NCBI RefSeq assembly: GCF_000247695.1
Contig: NW_004624751.1
Location: 26,718,385 to 26,782,384 of the forward strand
Reading direction: 5' to 3'
Source of the DNA: Heterocephalus glaber
Taxonomy: Eukaryota; Chordata; Mammalia; Rodentia; Bathyergidae
DNA: 64,000 nt
Position numbers and translations under genes: made by a program
The notes under the pieces: generated by a model
What the model was told of the DNA's origin: nothing
Seen by the model: only the letters and a program-made list of their open reading frames with translations
Databases searched by the model: none
Part shown: in pieces, positions 23,910 to 33,950 of the stretch
Position numbering within the stretch: position 1 is the stretch's first letter
How the letters are laid out: each line of letters starts with the position of its first letter

Positions 23910-25374
23910 TAAATTAGTCTTCATGTCCTCTGCATTTCACATTTCTCTTAAGTAAATGAATGAATGATGCTTGACCCAAGGTATTAAATTGAGGTATTAG
24001 GAAGAGTGCCTAAGAGACAGTATTCTTCATAGTATAACCTTGGAAGAAAGTATGTCATAAAACCAAGGTATTAGCCCACAATGGAGTTTAAACTGTACAT
24101 GAAAGAAGACTCTTTACTACCACTCAGGTGACTCAGTGACACACCCACCACTTATTACAGCCTCAAATGAGGTTGTAATTTACACCTCTTTACTCTAACA
24201 ATTCAGAATGGGTGTGTTTAAATTGGACTGTGGTTCCAAACATTAGGTAAATAAGTGTGTTAGAAAGGGCACATACAACATCTAAGCTGAAATAAGGGCG
24301 GTTTAGCCGGTTTCCTTCAGTTTCAGTGAACACCAAATAAACCAGAAAGGTAACTTTTATAGTAATAATTTTCATGTGATTATTATATCTTCTATAGTAT
24401 ATGTGGTGTACCCTTATAAATGATCATATCAGGTTACAGCTTGTAGAAAAGCAATGATTCAGTCGCCCATAGTATTGATGTCATTATAAAATACCGGTCT
24501 CTCCAATTCCATCTATTTTCCAATTCCTCTACTCATTCTCTTTTTTCTCAAAAGTCTGTAAAAAAAAGGGGGGGGTGCATTACTTTTCTTGGTATTTGTA
24601 AGAACAGAGAAAGAAAATACCTTACTATTATTTTTCACTTTAGACCTGAATTATTTTGTGTTCTTTGAAGAACCCTGTTACTTAACTGAAGAATGAACTG
24701 ATTTCTTACAGTGAAAGAGACTTACAGTAATCTTCCCCACACTACACAGGCTGAGAAGTATTTATTTGTAAAAGACAAGGGAGTACTGAATTATATTGGA
24801 GGTAGGAAACAAAAGGCCAAAGGCAGCCATGTTAAGAACAGAAGAAGTCTACTGCCACCTAGAGGTAAAAGGTGATAAATTCTGAGCATGCACTGTGATT
24901 ACTTAAGAAATGATCTTTAGAGTAGATGTAGGATGATCCTAAAACTGAAATGCAGCTGGATGACTAAATCTCCACCTGTAAGTGGGACTAGATTCAATCC
25001 ATCCCTTCCACCACTCCCATTGTAGTGTGCCAGTGAAATTATAGTGACTTCAGTTGGTTTTACCATTTTTGCCCATAGCAACAGATTACTAAGTCACTGG
25101 AAGTCCTCCTCCTGTGTGACACAGTCTCAGTGGTTTGGAAGCCACCATTACACTGGCTGTAGAGAATGTCTGTTCTACACTCCAGGCTAGCTTTTTCAAA
25201 TACTATGTCAGAGGCTCTATTGAGACCACACTTTTCATGGTATTGTGTGGCTGGTGTGCCTCCTTTCTCCTGGGAAGTGGCAAATAGCAAGTGGAACATA
25301 TGAGAGAACACGAATAACACGATCAGGCCCTGAGCCTCACCTGAGTTAGGCTGATACCTCAAACTATGTGCAGC
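23910..25374. other. Intron stretch with no recognised element
   Basis: Unique-looking, with an A-run/G-run at 24562-24576. No coding or repeat identity found. Confidence 0.5.
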
Positions 25375-25379
25375 ACCAG

Positions 25380-25715
25380 TGTCTTAGTTACTTTTCTTGT
25401 TGCTGAGACAAAATTACCCAATACCCAAAGTTAAAGGAGGAAAGGTTTGTTTGGCTCACAGATCATAGAGGTTTCAGCTCACAGGTGGCCGACTCCAAGG
25501 CAAGGTGGCATGGCAGAGGGGCATCACAGAGGAGAAATAGTTCATAGCAGGCAGAAAGTAGCAAGGGACAAAGGGGGACCCTCTTTCTGTCCCTTTTTTC
25601 TTATCTAGGCTACCCACCCTTAGGGCAGGTAGCACTCACACCCAAGGTGGGACAGCCTTAATCCTACCCAGAATTATACCAAACCAATCAGTAGTAGATC
25701 TAATCCAAAAGGTAC
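25380..25715 (-). repeat. 3' LTR of the MaLR-type provirus, shortened in U3
   Basis: Aligns with 26949-27260 of the other LTR and then diverges after the 'cagccttaatcctac' block, so the U3 portion seen in the 5' LTR is absent. The right border is approximate. Confidence 0.7.
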
Positions 25716-26948
25716 AAAGAGGGAGATACAAAGGAGTGGGACCAAAACAAGTCAGAAATCCAGAAAGGCAGACATTAAGTCCTGTAGTTCCATGTCCAGT
25801 ATCCCCTGCAATCTGTGGCAAGATACAAACTCCAGAGGGCTTGGATGGCTCTGCCCCTTTAGCACTGCAATTGGTTAGCTTCCATGGCTTCTCTGTTGGG
25901 CCGGTTCTGCTCCCTCCTTGCAGTTTTCCTCAGACAATCTGTACATGTTCTGGCTTCTCCAAATGGCTGGGGCTCTACTGCACCTGTAGCTTCACACAGT
26001 TTTGCACACTGCCCTCTCAGGGGCACACTGCCTGGCCTCCCAGGCCTTCTTCTGAAATCTGGATGGAAGCCTTCCCGACCCTACATCTCTTGCATTCTGC
26101 GTGCACCGAAAGCCCACACCATGTGTATGACACCAAGGTATGCTGCCAGCTGGAGCAGTAGTCAGACTTCTTTCTTGGCTGTAGAGATTAATTTACTGGA
26201 TCAATGAGTACTCTGAACTCAATCCAGAAGAAGAGGTTATCTAAACCACTGCCATTGTGGATCATGGTGCTCTGGGGCTTTCTTCTCAAAGCAAACTCTT
26301 TCACCTGTGCAACCTTGAGGCTGCAAAGGCTGGAGTCCTGCTGTTTCTTGTGATGTTGTCAGGCCGTCTCTTCCATTGTCCTGTTGCTTCTCAGCAGCCA
26401 AGTTCTCTGCTCTATCTTTGCAGGCCACAACTCTACTGGAGCTTCCTTTCTTGCCCAACTCATGTTTTAAATGATTCTACTGGGCTCTTTGCTCTTGATT
26501 CTCCACATAAATCTGGCTAAAATCCCCCAACAGCAGCCATGCCACTGGCTTAATATTAGACTACCTAGAAATTTCTGCTGCCAGATTAATTAGTCTGCTG
26601 CCTTTATTCTCAATCTCAGGCAAAGTCTGAACATGAGCAAAATGCAGACAGACTTTCTGCCAAGGCGTAACACACATTGTCTGGAGCCCAACAGCCAATG
26701 TAGTCATTCTTCCCAGCAGAAGCCCCCTGAGGCTGGTCTTTACCAGCATCATTTCTATAAGCATTCCAGTCTTCTGAGCTCTGACCAGAATCTCCCATTA
26801 AGTACATCTTAAGGTATTCCAGGGCTGCTTCTTTACCCAGCATTTCCAAACCTTTCCAAACTCTTCGCACAAGCCAGTTCCAAAGGCTCTTGAACCACAT
26901 GGTCAGGTATGGTCACAGCAATGACCCCACTACTCTGGTACCAAATTC

Positions 26949-27400
26949 TGTCTTAGTTTTCTCATTGCTGAGAGAAAATTACCAGATGCCCAAAGTTAGT
27001 GGAGGAAAGGTTCATTTGGCTCACTGTTCGTAGAGGTTTCAGTTTATAGTTGACTGGCTCTAAGGCAGGGTGCATGGCAGAGAGGCATCACAGAGGAGAA
27101 ACAGTTCATGGCAGGCAGAAGACAACAAGGCAACAAGCAACAAACAAGGACCCTCTTTCTCTCCCTTATATCTTATCTAGGCTACCTACCCTTGTGGCGG
27201 GTAGCACTCACACCCAAGGTGGCACAGCCTTAATCCTACTCAGAACTGTGCGAGACCGATCAGGTGGACTGATTCAGTAATCACACACCTTTGATCTCAG
27301 CATCACACACTCCAAATCCAGCCACCTCCAAAAAGCCCACCTATGACTGCATGAGGCGTTGGGTGGGTGGGTGGGTGTCATCTAGACAAAAGCCATAACA
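26949..27400 (-). repeat. 5' LTR of the MaLR-type provirus
   Basis: Complete LTR with TG...CA ends on the minus strand. The U3 part at 27361-27377 carries four GGGT units on the plus strand. Confidence 0.85.
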
Positions 27401-27405
27401 ACCAG

Positions 27406-28090
27406 TGTCTAGAAGCATATGTAATTGGTATGCTGTCCTTTGGGTTATTAGGAATTGACTGTATGTAGCCCTAATTTAAAAAAAAAAATTGTCAGGATTT
27501 TTTTTGATGGAAGATACTTGGAAATAAAGAAACCTAAACAGCCAGAAATCTTGCGCTGTTCACTCTGTGTTCTATGAGAAGGATGCTCCCAAGAACACTA
27601 AAGCAGAACAGACGGCCATGGAGTGATGAGAAGATCTAGAGAAAGTATGGAAGTTTCCACGTCTGCCTCTCTGTCTTCTGAGTGGGAGACTTGATTGAAT
27701 GTTGATGATTGTGATGGTATTCAGAAGCGAAGGACTTCAAAAACTACCAGAAGATACCAACCATACCTTTTAGCAAATGAGAAGAGCAATCATAGTATTT
27801 CTTGTTTATGTTAAACTCTTCTGCTTTTATAGAATGCTTTAGCTGAATCTCCTCTGCTGAGCAGCTTTGTGGACCTTCATCCACTTGCCATTTTTATCTT
27901 TTCTCAGCCAGTATTTAATTCTAATCAATAGTTTAAGTATTTAGATTCTATTTTGCTTATAAACTGGCCACTTTTTAAACTCCTGAAATTATCTTTTATT
28001 AAAAAAAAACAAACCCTCAATTACTTATCACTGTTCCAGAATATTTGTGGAGATTCCTTATTCCCTTGCTCAGTAAAGTTATCATGGTAG
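27406..28090. other. Intron stretch with no recognised element
   Basis: A-runs at 27479-27489 and 28003-28011; otherwise unique-looking, no gene. Confidence 0.45.
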
Positions 28091-28960
28091 GCAGTCCACT
28101 CTTCAGGCCTCTGAGGACAGCTCATTTAACAGGACAGCAAAGCTCTTGCTCTCATGGAGCTTACAAGGGAGCACAGGCACAGTACACCAGCCAATGTCTA
28201 GTGATGCTAAGTACACTGACTGAAATGTGGCTGCAGATAACGAAGCAGCTAGGGGCTTGGTCAGAAAAAGCCTCTTAAAGAACGTGAGGTGGAAGCTACA
28301 AGCTGATGGACAGGAAGGGGCCAGCTGCAGGGGGATCTGGAGGAAATAATTCAGGTGCTAGAAACAACTCATGTGAGGGGGGTAAGGGAGATTGGTGGAC
28401 TTGAAACAAAAAAAGGCAAAACAGGTCAGAGTAAGGGAAGTTGGCAGGAGCAGAAACATGGTCTGCAGTGTGGGTATAGCGGGAGCCATGAAAGGCTTGG
28501 AGCAGGAGAGTGAAATGATTGAGTGATATGTTCAGGGCTTCATCTGGCTGCTCAATGGGGATAGGATTGTGTGAGTGGAGGCAGAGCAATGAGGAGGCTG
28601 TGTCTGAGGCAGAGGAGAAAGATGCTGCTGGCTTATACTACAGCGATATCAGTAGAAAGAGCTTTGGATGAAATGGGTGTACATGTGAAGGTACCTATAT
28701 GTGGAAGGAAATGAGGAAAGGAGAAGAATTGGAGGATGATGTCTAGTTTTTGGATGAGCAACTTGTGTTTGTGGTTGGGACCTTGGAGGAGAGGCATGTC
28801 TATAGTTTAAAATACAGGCACCATTGACATTAAATGATATTAACCAAGGGGGCATATCTGTGTAAGTATCAGTATTAGATGATGAGGGACAGAAAAGTTT
28901 TTGAGATAAAGAAAACATAAAGATAAAAAATTTTGCAATCAAGTTGGTGGTTCTAAAAAA
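28090..28960 (-). mobile_element. L2 LINE relic including reverse-transcriptase C-terminal region
   Basis: 'gctctcatggagcttacaag', 'agccatgaaaggcttggagc' and 'caggagagtgaaatgattga' are reverse-complement L2. On the minus strand, a frame near 28760-28830 reads FNVNGACILNY, resembling the 'SVNGT.ILPV' block of L2 reverse transcriptase. Stops and frameshifts show it is dead. Confidence 0.7.
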
Positions 28961-29214
28961 GCACAGAGATGCAGCCACAAATATTGCAGGTAAATCGAAC
29001 AAAAATTATTTCAGGTGCACCTGAAGCCACCTACATGAGTCCTCAGTGTATAAAAGACTTTAAGTTTCAGCCCATTTCTTTGTCCCACTTCCACATATTA
29101 CAAATGGCCCTTCGTAAAACACTGCCACCTACCCTCAGTATGTTTAGCCCGGGGCTGCTTGGTTAGACACTCAATTCCAACTAAATAAGTATCTCTTAAT
29201 ACATGAGAACTCCA

Positions 29215-29225
29215 ACCCCCCCCCC
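29215..29225. repeat. Short C-run
   Basis: Homopolymeric C run of about eleven bases in unremarkable sequence; prone to sequencing length error. Confidence 0.8.
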
Positions 29226-29419
29226 ATACCAAGTACCCTGATCTCTTTCATGAGAAGATTCTAGCACTGAAAGAACCCCTGAATTTGTTCATATCCCCAA
29301 AGCTCAGTTTCCTTACCATTTACTTCTGCAAAGTGTCCCAAGCTAGAAAACTCATACTAACTCTGTCAAAACCCATATATATTTAATTCCAGCTCTAGCA
29401 CTCCTCTTCCTCAATATTT

Positions 29420-30045
29420 TTCGGCAACATTGACCTTCTTCACCCTGTATGCCCTCATCATCTCTTACCTGAAGTATCACTCTAAGCTCCTACCTGCTCT
29501 GTATAGATTCAGATTCTTTCTACACCTCAATTCAGTTCTCACCATGCCTGCAGTGATCATTATGAAATGCAAATGGATGTTCCCTGTCTTTAGAACTCTG
29601 CTCTGATTTGCCATCATTTACAAATCCAAAGCCCTGAGGAACAACTTGCAAATAGATGAAGCCTTTTGCTTTGCACAGTTCTTCCTCATTTCCTGTCTCA
29701 CTTCTAGAAATTTTTCATCGCGTATGGACCCTCCCTTACAGCCACACTGAATTTGTTACATTATCCAAAACACCTTGGTCACCAAGGAAGCCAATTCTAA
29801 ACAAAGAACTTAAAAATTTCTCAGAAGACTTCCTTACAGGTCCTCCTCCCACCTCTTCCTTTATGATTGGAGGCCACTATGTGTACCACCGTGTTATTGC
29901 CTTTGTCATAGTTTATTTTACTTACTGGCCTGAGCATGGTGCTCTTCCAGCCTTCTCCCCAAGACTGAGGCCCTCCAAAGTGAGGATCGTCTTTTCCTGG
30001 TTGGGAGCACAATGTGTGTACAGCAGGCTTAGTGCACAATGATGA
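29420..30045 (+). mobile_element. L2 LINE relic, sense
   Basis: 'catcatctcttacctgaagt' reads LIISYLKY, the L2 block 'TIISRLDY'. Downstream 'aatgcaaatggatgttccct', 'ctgatttgccatcatttaca' and 'ccaaagccctgaggaacaac' keep L2 order to the 3' part ('aggcttagtgcacaatga'). Many stops. Confidence 0.65.
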
Positions 30046-30049
30046 ATTT

Positions 30050-30110
30050 TAAAATCTTCACCTTGTTGGTGGGGGAAACTGAAGCTCAGAGAGCTTAGGT
30101 AATTTTGTCT
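30050..30110 (-). repeat. MIR SINE fragment
   Basis: 'gggggaaactgaagctcaga' with 'gagcttaggtaat' is the reverse-complement MIR core. Confidence 0.65.
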
Positions 30111-30304
30111 TAGTGTTTTCTTTTCTGCTTTTTGATGGCTGGCTATCTCTCGCTCCTTAGTATTCAAAGAAAAGTAGAAATATTTAGAAGGCAATGAGAA
30201 GTTTTCTCATATTAGAAACATTTAAACATTGGTTACATCATCTTAGCCATTTTTCTGTTTATAATTATTAATGTTTAACAAAATATTTGAAGATAGAACA
30301 CAGA

Positions 30305-30455
30305 CCTGAAGTTTGGAAGCCAAAATTTGATACCTGTTCTGTCATTCCCTAATCATGTGATTTGGGAAGAGATTGAATCCCTCATGCCTGCTCTTGCTTA
30401 CTTATTTCACAGGGATGATGTGATAATAAATGAGATTATGTGGGAAAGTACGTTT
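30305..30455 (+). repeat. MIR SINE relic
   Basis: 'gaagccaaaatttgatacct', 'catgtgatttgggaagagat', 'ttatttcacagggatgatgt' and 'gataataaatgagattatgt' follow MIR order. Confidence 0.6.
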
Positions 30456-31450
30456 AGCCATAGAAGGCAAGATGCTATGAAATACTTCAGTGGTATTGTC
30501 ACTTTTCACTTTTCTCTAAATGTAACCTTCCTAATTGATGCTTTAAAAACTGGGTAACTTTCTTTTCTCATCTTGTTTCTACAAACTATGTAGTATAAAG
30601 GATTAGGGTTTCAGGTGCTACCTCCGTCTGACTCTTGTGGGCCTCCTTCTGATCTATTTGATCCTGAATTCCATTATGAGGCTTACATTAACACTGTGTC
30701 TCGGCTTTCTTCTGCCTAACAGTTCTTCAAGAATGAGTGTAAAAAGCTTGATTAATAAAAACTTGCCCTTTCATATTACTTAGTCCAATAAAAAAAGATA
30801 ACTTCCTGGATGGGCTTTGTGTGGACAACTTTTTTGTTTTTAATTCTTTGCTTTTGGAGTGAGCTAATTTAAATGTCTTTTTGTTTCTGGTATACATTAA
30901 TAGATTAGGAAATGAACCTTGTGTTTTTCATTGTCATGCCTTCCAAAACACAAACACCCTCAACTATCACAACTCTGGAAATAGGATTTGGAGCAACATA
31001 TAAATTCTGGGTCTGGGGTTTAATAGGATTAAAGCATATAACATTTTACATGAACAAAGAATAAATATCATATCTTTTTTTTTCTCTTTAGTCTGCTAGC
31101 TGACTCAACAGGTACTGAATTTTAAGTGGCACTGTGCAGAGTGCTGGTCCATGTTGGTAAAAAGAGTTAATCATTTATCTTTCCAAGATCTAAGAAGCCA
31201 GGCCTCCCCAGGATGGGAGCAAGCTGTGGACCTAAGGTCCCAGAGCATGCATTGAAAGGTCCTCCTAATGATAATAACCTGAAGACAGTTCACTCTCCAG
31301 GAAATGACCATCAAAGCAAATCTACTGTTTTAATTGGCCACAGAGGGAGATGTAGCCTCTGAAGTACTGATTGTATATTTTTTTATCCTCCAGTTATTTG
31401 TTTAAGTCCTCTAAAACTGACCTAGGGTGAAGAAATACAAAGAATAGGAG
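30456..31450. other. Intron stretch with no recognised element
   Basis: Unique-looking, A+T-rich; nothing assigned. Confidence 0.45.
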
Positions 31451-31560
31451 TCCAAGCATCTCAGTGGAAGAAACAAGGCTTTGGAATCCAGGGATGCTGG
31501 TTCTAATCCTGTCTGCTCTTGGCTTTTGACCTTAAGCAAGTCATCAAACTCAATACCAAT
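31451..31560 (+). repeat. MIR SINE relic
   Basis: 'ggctttggaatccagggatg', 'ctggttctaatcctgtctgc' and 'tgaccttaagcaagtcatca' match the MIR core in order. Confidence 0.7.
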
Positions 31561-31639
31561 TCCTTGGGGGTTAAATAACAACAAAAATATCTTTTTCCAG
31601 AGCTTAGCAGATTGAAATTTAAATGATTTGTCATAGCTC

Positions 31640-31995
31640 TACCTGTCATTACAAAATACCATAGACTGAGTACCTTAAATGACAGGAATTTGTTTCTCAC
31701 ACTTCTGGAGGTTGGAAAGTCCAGTATCGAGCCACTGGCTAATTCAGTTCCTTGTGAGGACTTGTCTTCTTGGATTGCCTTCTTTATGTGTCTTGACAGA
31801 GTATATATAGAGTGAGCTTTGGTCTTTCTTCCTCTACTAGAAGGACACTAATCCCCATCCAGTGGCCACAGCCTCATAACCTCAACTAAACTGAATGACC
31901 TCCCAAAGGCCCAGTCTTCAAATATTATCACATTGCGGGACAGGGCTTCTATATATGCATTCTGAGGGACACAAACATTCAGTTCATAATTATTA
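31640..31995 (-). mobile_element. MaLR-type solo LTR, antisense
   Basis: 'ttgtttctcacacttctgga', 'ggttggaaagtccagtatcg', 'aggacactaatccccatcca', 'gacctcccaaaggcccagtc' and 'gggacacaaacattcagttc' are, in order, the reverse complement of a mammalian MaLR/ERVL LTR. The left edge ('tgtcattacaaaataccata') is the U5 side. No internal sequence adjoins. Confidence 0.75.
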
Positions 31996-32510
31996 ATTCA
32001 AGTTCACAGCAGAATCATATATGTTAGTTATTTTCATTACAGTGCCGACTCTTAATTATCATTAAAACCAATCATCAAAACATCATGTGTGTCTGACTTT
32101 GCCTTCTGTGTAACAAAGGAAGGAATCTGATAGGCGATTAGAAATAGGCCTTGGAATCAATAATTTGCTCCCAGGCATCCTGTTACATTGCTGGTAAATA
32201 ATTCAGCCCCTAGTAGTAGAGGTAAATCTCCAGAGTGATTCTGCACAAACTCCTCATTTTCTTCACTTCCCTAAAGGGAAACAATGAAGAATGATTTCAC
32301 CAGAAATGGAGAGTGAATCACTCATTAGCACCACTTTTCTAGGATATTTTATATTCTTAAGCTTTTTATACTTTCACACAGTTTCAAGTATGCCATTTCA
32401 TTTATTTCTTACAACCATTCTGTGAGATGTCTTGAAAGATGTTACTAATCTTTAAAATCAAGAGAGGCAAAATAGAGTAGGGCTTAAAGGATTAATCTGA
32501 TTATTTTCAA

Positions 32511-32700
32511 GTCTCCATTACTACATAGTAACTCCACAACCTTAGGCAAGTTATTTAATATCTCTGCCTCAGCTTCTTAATCTATAAAATGGGGCTTCCT
32601 AATAATAGCTGTCTCCTGATTGCTATAAGGATTAAATGTGTTGTCTTACATATAAAGCTCTAAGGACAGTATTTAGCAAACTCCATAAATGTTGATCATT
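32511..32700 (+). repeat. MIR SINE, well preserved
   Basis: 'aaccttaggcaagttattta', 'atctctgcctcagcttctta', 'atctataaaatggggcttcc', 'ataaggattaaatgtgttgt' and 'ctaaggacagtatttagcaa' cover most of the MIR consensus. Confidence 0.92.
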
Positions 32701-32799
32701 GTTACAAAGAAATGCAAGACTAGTTTATATAGTGGCATAACTAATATATACCTAATATTATTCTTCAGTGTGTTATCACTAAGCTGACATGGGCTTATC

Positions 32800-32955
32800 T
32801 ATCTACATCATCCCTCTTATCCTCTCTTCTTCTTTTACATAACTTAAGTGTGTGCATGTCAGTATGTATGTATGCCTCTCTTTGGGACTGTAAGTCCCCA
32901 GCATGTAGCATAAAACCTGGCCCGTAGTAGGCTCTTAAACATTTGAAGAAGTAAA
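32800..32955 (+). repeat. L2 LINE 3' end fragment
   Basis: 'gactgtaagtccccagcatg' and 'cataaaacctggcccgtagt' followed by 'aggctcttaaacatttgaag' is the L2 3' terminus. Confidence 0.7.
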
Positions 32956-33109
32956 AAAGATAGGACATGTCTAAACTGAAGTATCGTGATTCTTCCCATT
33001 CCAACTCTGAAACTAAACCACTCTTAATGTTTTAGAAAGACACACAGAACTTGAATGTTTTAAGACTTTCCAAGATTTACTCTGAGAGTAATTAAAGTAG
33101 CTAGTTAGA

Positions 33110-33250
33110 AGTTTGTCATATTTTGAGTACCTTCCATGTGCCAAGCACTGTTCTAAGGCTGGGAATCTAAAAGTATCTTCAAGGAGCTTCCATCATGGGG
33201 GGACTCACACTCTCACGAATGAGTTAACAAAGTTATATTATTGCTATGTG
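33110..33250 (-). repeat. L2 LINE 3' end fragment, antisense
   Basis: 'tgagtaccttccatgtgcca', 'agcactgttctaaggctggg' and 'aaggagcttccatcatgggg' are the reverse complement of the L2 3' end. Confidence 0.75.
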
Positions 33251-33537
33251 CTGACAGTCTCTTATAGAGATAATGTCACCACTTTGTCACAGGTAGGTCT
33301 TCCTGTGTCTCACCAGTTTAATGTATTTAGCTATTTCATCATGGCTCTGGGACTAAACCTTGTTCAATATGAGAAATTATTTACATTTTTTCACTTCATT
33401 TGCCCCTTCATTGCTTCTCATAGTGTGCTTACTACAGATGAAAAGAGGAAAATAGTTAAACTAATCTAGTCCCATTGTTGTTTGCCACATGTATACATAT
33501 ATGCTAGTAATATGGGGCAATAGATATAACACCCAAA

Positions 33538-33950
33538 CCTGCTGGATAGATGAAACGCAAGTTCGTGTTCTCTAAAATCAAAGAATGAATTCTAGGAGCA
33601 ACAGAGGTTAAGAATAGGAAAAACTTATTGAGAGAAAGATAGCTTCTGTCTGGGACAGAAGGGGGACTGGAAAATGGGTTGCCCACCCTGCCGCCTTTCA
33701 AAGGTGTTTTATATGGCAAAGCCATAAGGTGAGTCGGGTAAAAAATGGGACAAAACTATAAGACCCAGTGAAAAATTACAAGGTGGGCATGAGGTGGGAC
33801 AAAACCATGACCAACCAATAAGATTATAAGCACAGTCACCCAGGTAATATTGATTAAATAGGGATCAAAAAGGGAAACAAGTCACATGCAAGGAATTTCC
33901 CATTTAGAATATCAATCACTGCTATCTATCTCTAGGGGAAGTAGTGACTC
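33538..33950 (-). mobile_element. Solo-LTR-like element, copy B
   Basis: Homologous to copy A at 13988-14330: both contain, in order, 'caaagaatgaattctagga', a TATA-like CATATAAAAC on the minus strand (about 33707-33716), 'accaaccaataag' and 'gggaaacaagtcac'. Copy B has an extra segment near 33735-33800. No provirus interior adjoins. ERV class not determined. Confidence 0.6.

Larger units (their letters stand above)
25380..27400 (-). mobile_element. MaLR-type (ERVL-related) provirus, antisense, non-coding
   Basis: Two direct repeats start with tgtcttag at 25380 and 26949 and share long blocks (for example 'ggtagcactcacacccaagg'). The right LTR (26949-27400) ends in ...ccataaca. The element is flanked by the 5-bp target duplication ACCAG (25375-25379 and 27401-27405). 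Adjoining the right LTR, on the minus strand, TTTGGTACCAG fits the MaLR/ERVL primer-binding region. On the minus strand the 5' LTR is about 452 bp, while the 3' LTR retains only about 310-340 bp of similarity and has lost or diverged in U3. The interior (about 25720-26948) has no long frame, as expected for MaLR elements, which lack env and mostly lack coding capacity. The several open frames here are shadows. Confidence 0.88.

Noticed and set aside
25636..27280. Several 60-140-codon frames between the LTR repeats
   Set aside because: They are in both orientations inside a MaLR-type element that has no coding capacity; no gag, pol or env domain is recognisable.
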